A DNA stretch of 64,000 nucleotides from Magnolia sinica (lineage: Eukaryota > Streptophyta > Magnoliopsida > Magnoliales > Magnoliaceae). The stretch is from the NCBI RefSeq assembly GCF_029962835.1, contig NC_080574.1, forward strand, positions 22,170,001 to 22,234,000, in the 5' to 3' direction. Below the pieces are notes generated by a model. That model saw only the letters and a list, made by a program, of their open reading frames with translations, made no database searches and was not told the origin of the DNA. Below, piece after piece: positions 24,651 through 36,000 of the stretch (its first letter is position 1; every line of letters starts with the position of its first letter). A program made the translations under genes and the position numbers.

Positions 24651-26479
24651 CCAACACCACCTAGATGGGTGGTGTTGAGGTCACCACCCAATCCGCTACC
24701 ATAACAACAACCATGCCTTTGGAACGCATGCGCTGATTCGGCTTTTTTAAAAGGGAGCTTCGAAAAGGGCAGATGCATATTCAAGTTCAAAGGGTCCACC
24801 GAGGTGGGCCATGCTTTGGTGAGAGTCAGCCCAACTCTTTCACAAAATACAAGCTCTCCCGTCTACCTCACAAGATTCAGCCTCCAAAAGTAATTGTCGG
24901 AATTATCCAATCTGGATTTTGAACCGTATGGCTTTCTATCTAATATTATATTCTACAATTCCATGCTCCTTAGGACTACCAAACCACGTTCATTTTAGAT
25001 GGAGCATATGTCTAAAATCGCACTGGTCGAAAAATCCTGACCATCCAATTGATGGCTTCCAAATAAACGGTGACAAGTATAACAGTGAGTGGTCAAATTC
25101 CAAGGATAAATCAGATGGTTATTGTCAATATTTGGGTCAGAGGTTTACACGGTCCGGAACATTGGGACAACCCTAGGCAGGCATTTGAAGCGTCCCTTCC
25201 GTTTTTTAAACAGTGGTGAACTATCACAGGAGTCCCGCCAACCAAAATCATACATGAAATGAGCGTGACACCCGTCCTAGGCTTGTATTGCACGTTACCG
25301 TTTGACGTGTGTTTTTATTCGGACAGCTCTGGAAGTTACTAGAATCGTATCTGTTGAACGTGGACCGTCTAAGTAAACAAAAGCACGCACCACGTGCAAA
25401 GGCACCACACGTTTCAATAACACCAAAGGTTGGTCGCTGCGTTGAACCTGTAGCATCCAGATAGAAACGGCGGCCCATTCATCAGGTGAGCAGAACATTT
25501 AGACCGTTCGTCGTCGATTTTCTATCTATCCATTTGATTGCGTACGTGTGGCCCACATGATTAGTGGACCTGATGGTTTTTTTTCGTCAACCCACGTTGG
25601 ATCATTTGATGAACGTCCCAGATACCGCATGTATATGCTGATTTGGCACGTGTAGTGCGTCTGTGCTTGGCGCTTGAAAATTGGGCATCTGGAATTTGGA
25701 TTCCTGAAAGATAATTATAGCCGTTCAACCCTAATGAAAACCCTAACCCTACCACAAATTATAAAAAAAAAGGTCTGGGTTGGAACGGAGTCCTCGCGAT
25801 CTACCATTGGTGGGAAGATGGGCCCACATGTTTGCCGGTTTGGTAGACAAGCCGAATCGTAATGTCGACTATTTGCTGCTCGGTAGTAACTGTACGAGGT
25901 CATCTTTTTGCTGGTGCAAACAGGCCACGGTGCAGAAACTCTCTCTTCTGAATATCCTGACCGTCAGATATCTACAACACAGGTTGGAGATGCACATCCA
26001 GGGGTCTACACTCAAGGTACAATCGCTTGGCTCAGATGGTCTAGTTATGTTGTAGGCCGTGAATCCCACAATCAAGGGTGGAAGATACCCTAGTATCTCT
26101 TGAGTTTCTGACCTGGCACAAATGTCGTTTCTCTGCTGATCGGTGGGACCCACTAGTGGGCCTCGGAGTGGGTCCTGATTCTCAACACGTAGATGAAACC
26201 GTACACACGTGCGGACGAAAGAGAAAATCCTCTTCTACGATCATCAGTTGGGCTGTTCACTCGATCGCAAACGAGGCCTATCAATTCAGCAGTTAGGCCA
26301 CACGTGTACGTTGATCATTTGACATTGGTCATTTCTCAGCCATCCATTTTCTCCTCCGATTGTGGCCCTATTAATTAACGGACCCGTCTAATTTCTCAGC
26401 CAGAAAACGCTGAGACTATGCCCTGGCTGATGAACGCCCTGGATCTCTTACACGCACACTTCACTGGTTGTGCAAGTAG
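24651..26479. other. Intergenic, comparatively GC-rich, no gene recognised
   Basis: Many short overlapping ORFs occur on both strands (60-94 codons) with no recognisable domain. A telo-box-like 'aaaaccctaaccct' lies at about 25737-25750. The stretch does not resemble the fold-back family strongly except around its ends. Confidence 0.35.
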
Positions 26480-26866
26480 TGGGCCCAAACCGTGACGCGT
26501 AGATGACATCGATTCCGTCCATACGACGCGACCCAAAAACAGAGGCCTTCCAAAACACAAGTGTCGCGGACGGTCCATACCGCTGGAGAAGTGTGCAAGT
26601 GGACGCTGAAATCTTATTGAGGCCCACCGAAGGTTTTGATCAGGTTGATTTTTTGTTTTTCCATTAGTCACGTTACGAACGGTTGGATGGCATATAAATA
26701 TCACGGTGGGCCCAGGAAAGTTTCCACGACGACGTGTCCTCCAACTATTTCCTATCGTATGGCACACTTGAGTTTTAGACCGGCCTGATTTTGGGCGCAC
26801 GACCTGAAATTGGCTGGTCCAAATGATGGACTGGGTGGATGTTACGTAACCCCCGCTGTTGGGTCC
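26480..26866. repeat. Fold-back family copy, diverged
   Basis: Contains 'gttggatggcatataaatatcacggtgggccca' type landmarks (spread over 26681-26712) flanked by arm-like sequences 'tgggccc...gtccat' and 'aaatgatggactgggtgg'. A 195-codon minus ORF across it (26396-26983) is a by-product of this repeat. Confidence 0.35.
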
Positions 26867-27388
26867 CAAAGATCTTTTTGTTGCGCGGACAGCTTCCCAC
26901 CCTTCCAACAACCAGTGTAGGAAATTTGCGCATTGAAGACTATTTACGTCATTGCAGTTGGTTCGTCGTAAATCTCGGTGCATTTCCGCGTACTGGAATC
27001 TGTCACAGCCCCTGCTTTACGCACCGCGTAAAACGCCCTATCTCTGTGATCCACACCATCCTTTATATGTCAATCTACTCCGTTCATAATGTTTTTAACA
27101 TTATTTAAACTTATTTTAAAAATATCATCCTTATATGAAACTTTTGTGGGCCACTTCAATGGGAATGATGTAAAGTTACTCACAAAACCAATAAGTTCCC
27201 AAGGTGTAGACCTCCAGAGATTTTTATCAGACCGATCTATTTATTATACTAATCTTGGTGAGTTACACCATATTAACGGGTTTGATCAAAGAGAAACAAC
27301 ATGATGAGCCCACAAACAAACCTATGGTTCGCATCCCATCTCCTATTGTTTCTGTAGTGTGGTCTACCAGAGTTTTTAATATATCTTA

Positions 27389-28016
27389 GGACCTGTTTGG
27401 AGCGTGGATTTGGAACCCCGCAATCCTCCCCGTGTGTTTGGGACGCGGATTGCGTCCTACCCCCGCCCGGACGGTAATCCGTCCGGGTAGGGCTCTGTGG
27501 GTCCAAAGTGATGTAAGTTTTTTATCCACGCCGTTCATCAATTTTCTCAGATTATTTTAAGGTATGAGACAAAAACTGAAGTAGATACATAGCTCCAGTG
27601 GACCACATCAAATAAAGCTGCAGTGATAATGACTCTCACCGTTGAAACCTTTCTAAGGGCCACCATGATGTTTTTTTTACCATCCAACCTATTACTAATG
27701 TCATGCAGACGTGGATGAAGTGAGAACACAAATATCGACTTGATCCGAAACTTCCCCAACGCCCAAGAAGTTTTTAACGGTGGAAATTAAATCCCCACTT
27801 TGTGGTCTACTTAAGATCTGTAACTATCTTATTTTTTGTATCATATATTAAAATTATTTGAGAAAAATTATGAACGGCATGGATAAAACACTTACATCAC
27901 TGAAGTGCCCCACAGAGCCCTACCTTAACGGGCTAACATCCGGGCGGGTGTAGGATGCAATCCGCGTCACTGTGTTTGACACCAGTGTGTGAATAAAATT
28001 TAATCCAAATATGCCC
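27389..28016. mobile_element. PIF/Harbinger-like MITE with long inverted arms, about 628 bp
   Basis: Starts ggacctgtttgga after a TTA (27386-27388). The right end (read inward) is gggcatatttgga. Inside the ends, 'gacgcggattgcgtcctac' and 'cccgcccgga' at the left mirror 'ccgggcgggtgtaggatgc' at the right, followed by an inverted 'gggctctgtggg' pair. Only the left TTA is intact. The middle is a fold-back-family-like core. Confidence 0.5.
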
Positions 28017-28374
28017 ATCGTATATGTAAGGGTTTGAATTTAATTACTATATTAATTTTAATATATGTAATTAATGAGATATATAATTTTTGACGCAATA
28101 GTTGCGATAAGCCTACTGAAAGTTGCTTTGCCCGAAAATGATGAAACTCCGAGTCTCAAATGGACCACAAGCATAATATATTGGCTGACCAATGATTTTT
28201 GGTCATTTATTTACATACGCAATATTTGGATAGTATTGGACAATATTTGGATAGTGCTGATTTACATGACTAATATTAGAATGGCGCTAATTATTATCAG
28301 TAGGCCATCTGCCCAATAAAATGATAACGCATAGTAGCGCACATATTACACTTGCAAATATTGAAATGATTTTA
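28017..28374. other. Intergenic, AT-rich, no gene seen
   Basis: Short direct repeats of 'aatatttggatagt' occur near 28220-28260. Nothing else recognisable. Confidence 0.35.
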
Positions 28375-28964
28375 GGGCGTGCGATTAGAAGGGATTAGGT
28401 GGGATGAGATTCAAAAACACATAATTATTACCCATAGCAGGGATTGTCCCTGTTGCCATGGGATAAGATTAATAACGTGCTTTGTTGATTATATGGACGT
28501 ACATGGAATGGATATACTTATTATCAGTTGAAATTATTGAGAATAATATACATGTGTTATACGTAAACCATTCATTTGTTTTGTAACCTCATTTTACAGC
28601 ATGGGGCTAAAAATGAGGTAGATTCAAAACTTATGTAGCACCAGGGAATTTTTCAATGGTAAGTATTCAATCCCCGTTGCTTTCTATGGTGGGGTCCACT
28701 TGAGCTTTAGATATTCCTGATTTTTTAGCCCATGCTCTAAAATAATCTCAAAAAATAGGTGGACAGTGTGGATATAGCCCACACATCATGGTGGGACCTA
28801 CATAACTTGCTAACAATGAGTGATATTAGCACAGGAACCAATGCAATTCCATCTACTCTAATTCCAAGCTTTTCAATTCTTCCCAAACATGGAGTGGAAG
28901 TGGCACGGACCAGATGAATCCCATCCCACATAATCCCTTCTAATCCCACGGCCCAAACACGCCC
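28375..28964. mobile_element. PIF/Harbinger-type MITE, 590 bp, copy B (inverted relative to copy A)
   Basis: Perfect TTA on both sides (28372-28374 and 28965-28967). Left end gggcgtgcgattagaaggg; right end read inward gggcgtgtttgggccgtggg. Internal order is the reverse of the copy at 23880-24473; for example 'gttgccatgggataagatta' here is the complement of 'taatcttatcccatggcaac' there. Confidence 0.7.
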
Positions 28965-29681
28965 TTAAGTAAGCTCTCACCGTGGATTACAACCCCCGTT
29001 TACTTTATGCCGCCGAAGAACCGGGTCCCCTCCAAATCCACGATGCAAAACGGCCCCTTATATTTTACCCAAGAAATAACTCGAAGATAGAACCTGATGG
29101 ACAGAGCGGATTTCACGTAAACAACTGGTGGGCCCCACAGATCACACGTGTTTTACTCGCTACTAAACCAGGTGTTGCAGAGGACTCCGTTCCCATTTCC
29201 GCCAACTGTCGTGTCAGGCGGGCCACGTGGAGTCCTTTCCTGCGCTCTTTTCAAACATGCGGGTCAGACAGCGTGAGGAACCCGTGTAGGCGTGTGGAAT
29301 TGAAAAGGCAAATGCAAGACAGGCAAACAGAGGGAGAGGGAGAGGGAGAGAGGGAGAGAGAGAGATAGAGCAAAAACGGCGAAGCGGCTCGGCTCTCGCT
29401 CGTCGATGATTATTCCGTCCGTTTCAGATGGCGGATTCCACGAGCTTTCAGAGAAAAACCTGAAAACCCAACCCATCTTTTTTAAACCTTCCCAACCTCT
29501 TTTAAACAAATTCGGTAAGAAAATAATAATAAATAAAAGAAGAACCCGCAAACCAGCAGCCGATTTTTTTAAAAAAATACCTCCCAAATTGAAAAACGAA
29601 GAAGAAGAAGAAGTCTTCTCTTCTAGGGTTTGATCTGGTCCTGGGATTAGGATTTTGTGGTGGTGGGCCACCCATCCTGAC
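28965..29681 (+). promoter_or_regulatory. Putative promoter and 5' leader of the DUF630/DUF632 gene
   Basis: The stretch between the MITE and the start codon has a G-box core (cacgtg, 29224-29229), a gagagg/gaga purine tract (about 29331-29370) and a run of gaagaagaagaag (29598-29613). It also has a telo-box-type 'ctagggttt' (29622-29630) shortly before the ATG. These are common in plant leaders. The transcription start cannot be placed by eye. Confidence 0.4.
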
Positions 29682-32600
29682 ATGGGCTGTGGCGGTTCCA
29701 AATCAGACGATCTACCGCTCGTAAGCCTCTGCAGAGAAAGGAAGGAACTGATCAGAGCCGCTGCTGACAGTCGATACGCTCTCGCCGCTGCCCACGTCGC
29801 CTACTTCCGTACTCTCTCCGACATCGGCCACGCCCTCCATCGCTTCGTCAACGAGGAGCTTTCCGTCCTCCCTCAATCCTCACCGTCCGCTCCTTCGTCG
29901 CCTGTCCTCACCCTCCCTCCTTCCTCCAAAGGCAAATCCTCCTCCTCTTCGTCTACGTCTCTCTCCCACTCCATTTCCCAGCACAATTCGCCTCCTGAGG
30001 ACTCGGATTCCCACCTGCATTTCGATTCGGAATCTGCGTCCAATCACACGGACGAGGACGCTCGCAGAAGCGACGGTGGCGGGCCGTCCAGCCCGTACCA
30101 GCCCGCGGCGAATTACTACTACATGCGGTCGTCGACGGCAGTTCCTTCCGTTGTGTATGAGCAGCCACAGCCGCAGCCGCTCGACCCATTGCCGTCCAGC
30201 CCATCCAATTACTACTACATGCGGCCGTCGACGGCTATCCCTTCTGTTGTGAATGAGCAGCCACCGCAGGGGCAGCCGCACGACCCTTTCTACGGGTCGG
30301 CGGGGTACTTTGGCTTTCAAATGGGATCGGCAGTAAACGATCCTTATTATAATGTCCAGCGGAGTCCTGAAAGGGCTCCGATGCCTCCCCCGCCACCCCC
30401 ACCGCCTGAGGTCTCAACTTGGGATTTCTTGAATCCTTTCAGTTCGTTCGAGAACGGGTACCCTGGATATGGCTATGGATATCCGCAGGGAAGGTATGGA
30501 TCGAGTTCGAGCATTAGTAGTCCGGATTCAACCCGAGTGAGGGAGCGAGAGGGGATTCCGGATTTAGAAGACGAAATGGCTGATCAAGAGCCGCTGCCTG
30601 TAAAAGAAGTGAAAAGGGAGAAGAAGTCGGAGGAAGATTTGGGCAGTGGTCCCAGTGAAGGGACTTCAAAGGCAGGGGCAGCAACAGTGCAGGATGATGG
30701 GAATGCTGGTTTGGCATCGGAGAAAGAGAGTAAGAGCAGTCCTGGGACCACCAGTGGTTCGAAGAGTACCGGAGGGGAGGGGCGTGTTAGGAAGAAAGGA
30801 GTGAGTTTTGAGATGGAACAGCCGGCAGTGGCAGAGAGCATTGAGTCTGCTCGGCCAAGTAGTTCAATTTCTTTGTCTACTAGCCATCGGACGCAGGATA
30901 TCCGGCAAGGCACGCGGGATATTCGAGAAGTCGTGAAGGAAATCAAGGATCAGTTTGAGACAGCAGCAGATTGTGGCAAGGATTTGTCAGTGATGCTTGA
31001 GGCGGGCAAGCTGCGGTATCGGCGGAGGAATCCCATATTGGAAGGTGTGATGATTGAATCTCATTGTTGATTGAAAGTTGCTTTCTGTATTTTGAGCTAT
31101 TGTTGGTGTGTTTGCAAAACTTACACACCTTGCAACAGCAATCTCTTGCAGGATGCTTGATGCTGTGGCTCCTCCTGCATTGACATCCTCACGGCCTTTA
31201 ACTAAGCAGTCAAAACGGTCGGCTGCAAATAGTCCGAAAATGGCCAAGGCCCGGGATGGGGATTTTGAAAAGGCTGCGGGTATGAAGTCTGGGAACCTTT
31301 CTTCGACTTTGGAGAAGCTTTATGCATGGGAGAAGAAGCTTTATAAGGAAGTTAAGGTATGGCATCCGTGATTTTTCTAAACACTTCATAACACAGTACA
31401 CACTTTGATAAGAGGCTCTTCTTTTATCCCGTAAGCATTTTATATACAAATGCTAGAAGACATCTAAAGATCACTGTGTAGAAGGACCCAAAACTGCTTG
31501 CCAATAGTGAATGGAACTATGGTCTTGTCTTGAATTTTAACGATAGCATCGATGTAACTTGGTAACAGATTATCATGGATTTGAAGAATAAACAACCACA
31601 GGAAGTTAAGTAAAATTAGTGGGCAGCACAATAAGTCAATCACTAAGAAGAAAGAAACAACTGCCAATGAATTATGCCATTATCCATTGTTGTGGTATCT
31701 TTTCAGAGTGCTTGGGGCAATGATCTATTACATTAACAGTAAGTGGTTCGAGCCAAACTTACTGAAAAGAAAAGGTTTTAGAGAGGTCAAATCATAAATA
31801 GTGCAACCTTGAACAAGTCACTATAAAGATTTGGGAAGAATCAGGAGGGCTTTGGGAAGGAGTTAAAAGTTGTGTGGGTGGTTGGAATATCTCTCTAGTG
31901 TTTCTAGAGCTTGGTCACGATTGGGTATAGGGACTGAGATGGTGATAAATTATGGTTTTTGGGCTGTGAGTTCTAGTCTTCTTTATTTGAGTGGTTAACG
32001 GAAACGGTCACCCCCATTACATGATACGGGGTTTGAATTAGTTCGTCATGGAAAAAAGGGGCCGTATGGGCCCGTATCAGTTGATATGCCATTACAAGCC
32101 GATACAACCATAAAGGGCCCATTTTGAAATTATTTCCAACTATTCTCTCATTTTCCACTTCTTTATTCATGTTAAGCATGAAGGAAACTTAAAAACTAAA
32201 TTTAAGCTAGATGTAGGATTGTTTTGAAGATCAAAATACAAAATTGGGTAGGATTAGATGAACTGAAGCTGAGTGGACCATGTCGGGAAATATCTGAAGC
32301 ACTAAGTATCATTTTTCTTTTATTTTTCGATCTTCTTTTTGTTGTACCTATTGTAATGCCCCCTAATCCACCAAATCATGCTCAATGTGTGTTCTGAGCT
32401 TAAATAGTGATTATGTAACGACCTATAATTGTGCCATCAACTCGTCATTTTATTCATATGTCAACTTGTAATCTTAATTATATATTGATATTAAATATTG
32501 AGAAGCCTAAACATGGGAGTTTTACTGTTTTAGATTCAGTCTCAGGTTAATGGTATGAGGCAGACCGAGGCAACAATCTTACTAAAGAACGGCCCATTAC

Positions 32601-33022
32601 AGCATCAAATACATGTCCAAAACTAGAAAAGAATACATAGTTTGTATACTCATGATTTTCTGAAAATTTCTAATATCATTTTACATTTTTTTCCTTTAAA
32701 AAAAATCTACTGTCCCATGGTGAATCATTACCGAATACCTTTTGGGGGGACTGCTGTGACTTTATTACAAGAGTTAACAAAAAGCCAATCCCTTTCTTGT
32801 GGTACTTTATAGCAGTTATCAAAGCCTCTCTTCCTATTGAGTATCCTTGTCTACTGTCTCTATTTCAAATGCTAGTTTTAGTTAGGATGAGGTTAGGAAG
32901 ACTCCATAGGGTGATCCTGTGGAGAGTAGAGGAAGAGCACAAAGTTCATTTGATGAAGTAATATAACATGTGCGTGTTCAAAAGAGGAAGACATGGTTAT
33001 GGTTGAGCTTCTTTTTGTTTTG

Positions 33023-33059
<37 letters not shown>

Positions 33060-36000
33060 TTGAGCCTTTTCTGCCGTGCTCATACCTTAAATGTGCATGT
33101 GCATGGGCGGGGGTTAAAACCTCTCTTTTCCATTAGAATGAATAGGTCTTAGGGAGGTCAATTTTGTTCTGCTGCATCTTTACTTCATGTAACAAGAATT
33201 GCTAGGGGAAAAATTATGGGAAATTAATAATTTAAATAACTAAACCATGCAATATGAAATGACATGGGGCTTTTAAGCAATTTAAAGTGCATTTAGGGTG
33301 AAACTATGTCATAAGCCAATCCTTGAGTGCATTCATATAAGTCCTTGTGGAGATTGAGGAGACTTGTGAAAAGGTGTTTTAAGTTGCAAATCCTCACCAC
33401 CATCGTCACGGCCTTGCCCCAGCTATTTGCAGTAGACTTACGAATCCTTTTACGCCAATCAAACCTAAGGCTCCGTCCTTTGTAAGTTAGCATACCTTCA
33501 CATCCAATCTTACCACCTCAATCCAAAACCTTTTAGGTCTTCCTTTCATCCTCCCTTTTTTTCTTTTTTTGAAGGTTCCTCTCATCCTCTCTTTAGGCCC
33601 TTCAACCCTAGTCAATGTTCCCCTCGTTATAGAGCCATATCCAGTGTTCACTGCACAGGTTTTAAGGCAACATGGTTGTTAAAGACGAGTGAGGGGCCCA
33701 AAAGTTCCTACAGTTTAGTGTTTCCTAGGATTTGGTGGGTTGTGATGAGTTCCAAAAGGTGACTATAGGAAGGATGAGAACGGCGATGGAATATAATTTC
33801 AGCACAATGAAGTATCCCTAAGGGTCAGCTTTATTGGTTCAGTTCGCTTAGCTCCTTTCAGGAGTCTACTTTAAATATAGTTTTGACAGGAAAGAGAGAA
33901 TTCTACAAGAGTCTTTGCCAGCAATACTATCTCATCTATATGATATCTCTGGATTACAAGCTGAGAACAGTGTGTGAAGGTTAGAGAATTATTGATCTTT
34001 TTCTGTCGATCTCTGTTGTGCTTTCCTAGGAAAGGAAGATAGTCTTCCTTCATGTGGGTAAGTTTGGGAATTGTCCTTGCTGAGTTCATGTTTTTTGTTG
34101 GAAGGCATGCTAACAGAAGATCATCTTTAAAGCTAGGGATTTTGGTTCAGAAGCATGCATATGGTGTTGCATAAGGCAGAAGTTCTGGTTCAACATATTT
34201 TTCTTCAATGCATTTCATGAAGTTTTCCTCAGCCCATCAGGTGGGTCAGTTCATGCAAGCACTGATTATTGATTTCATGAAGCTTTCCTCATGAGGCCAT
34301 TCTCCTATGAGGGGCTTTACCCCTCTTGGGAATGTCAATTTTGGAATTGTTCTGCATCGTGTCCCTATTTCGTGCATAGGAAGTTATGCTGAAATTTTAT
34401 GTATTTTAAAGCATCGTTTATGGCAGTTGAAGTGGGCAAGGAGTTTTGAAATATGGGCCATGTGTAGGGCGTGATTCATGAGGAGTTCCAAGACATTAAA
34501 GATGGGGATATGATTGGAGAGATTGAATTTCCTGCACTCAAAGAGACGAGAATCAATATCATGTTCTGGATCCAAAAGGACACCTTTAGAATTCTTGAAA
34601 CTGACTTTTAACTGTAGCTCTTAGGGCAGTCCAGGATTTATTGGGGTTGCAGGGTAGTTAGAGACTATGCCAATGTGAGAGTGGTTGATATGAACAGTGT
34701 TTTCAATATCTTGCAATATCACCGATATATCCCATGATAAATCTGTTATCCCAGTTGGGCAATATGAAACTCAGCTTTAGTATTCATATTTCATGGTATT
34801 GTGCAACATATCGCATGATATCGCGACATATTATGAATATCATGATATTGTGTGATATATCTACACTTCTCCTTTATAAAATCTTAATGTATCGTGTCAT
34901 ATATTGATATCAAGTGCCATATCGAAGGGGATAAAAAGGAAACCAACGCTGTTTTGCCTGGAAAATCCTAAAAAATTCGTAAAAATCGTTTTTCTTTTTT
35001 CCTGCAAAAAAAAAAAAAAACCTCTCTAGCACATTGTAAGTTGATTTCGACCAGTCGACTCTAGTTTGTTGGAAGAAAATGAAATTTATCTGAAATTGCA
35101 ATCGGAAGCTTCTTGGGGCCGGATTCTAAAAGGTGTGTATTTTTTAGTTTTGATTCGTTTTTATATGTTGTAAATATTGTCAAATGATAAGAAGTCCATG
35201 ATTTTTTGTGTTTTGCATGAAAAATTATGGATTTGGAGCTTCAATTTTGAGATTTGGGGAGATGGGGTGTGTTACAAGAAATTAGGAAAGAATCAAAATT
35301 TCTCCAAGTTTTCCCAAATCGATTGCAATCTTAATGTCCAAACATGAAATCAAACATGTATATAGCTTGATCTACACATTTTTGGCAATTTTGGGATTTT
35401 TCGGAAAAAAAATATTTTTTAATTAAAAAATAATTTTAAATTGTTATAAATAAATAAAAAAAATCGATATACAAAAGCATATTTCTGGTTTTCTACTTTG
35501 TCTTTTCTTTTGAATGTAATGCTTGTGTTTCCATATATGTCTTTGTATATTTATAAATTTTATGAATTGACTTTGAATATAGTTGCATCAGTTCAGTCAG
35601 ACAATGCATATATTAAGACCTTATATAAAGTAAACCTATTATGCGCAGTTGTTTTTTGTGATTTTTTATTTCTAAGTATGTATTGGTGTCCTTTTTTTTT
35701 AAAACAATCCTTTAAGTTTTAATGAAAAATTCGACCAATTTCGCTATGTTTTCTTGTGTTTCCCAACAACGGTGATAAATTACGCGATACAACCAATATA
35801 TTTCATGCGATAACTGATATGTATCCGTATCCCAAGGGTGTGATACATTGCATGATAATGATATGGAAAACATTGGATATGAATACTTTCAGTACAAAGG
35901 AGTTCAATTAAGCGAATGTTCTATCAGTATCATGTTATGGAAGAAGACTTTTGAGCAATGCTATTATGTGTTCTCTCTCAAGGAATCAGAGTTTCACTTC

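Noticed and set aside
26396-26983. 195-codon minus-strand open frame
   Set aside because: It covers a diverged fold-back copy and its flanks. Composition and neighbouring overlapping frames on both strands look like chance.
29880-30320. Arg-rich minus-strand frame of 146 codons
   Set aside because: It is the antisense shadow of the Ser/Pro-rich linker in exon 1.
31045-31151. Alternative acceptor ttgcag at 31151 for exon 2 of the DUF630/DUF632 gene
   Set aside because: With the gtgtga donor it gives an early stop. The acceptor 13 bp upstream keeps the frame and the family pattern.
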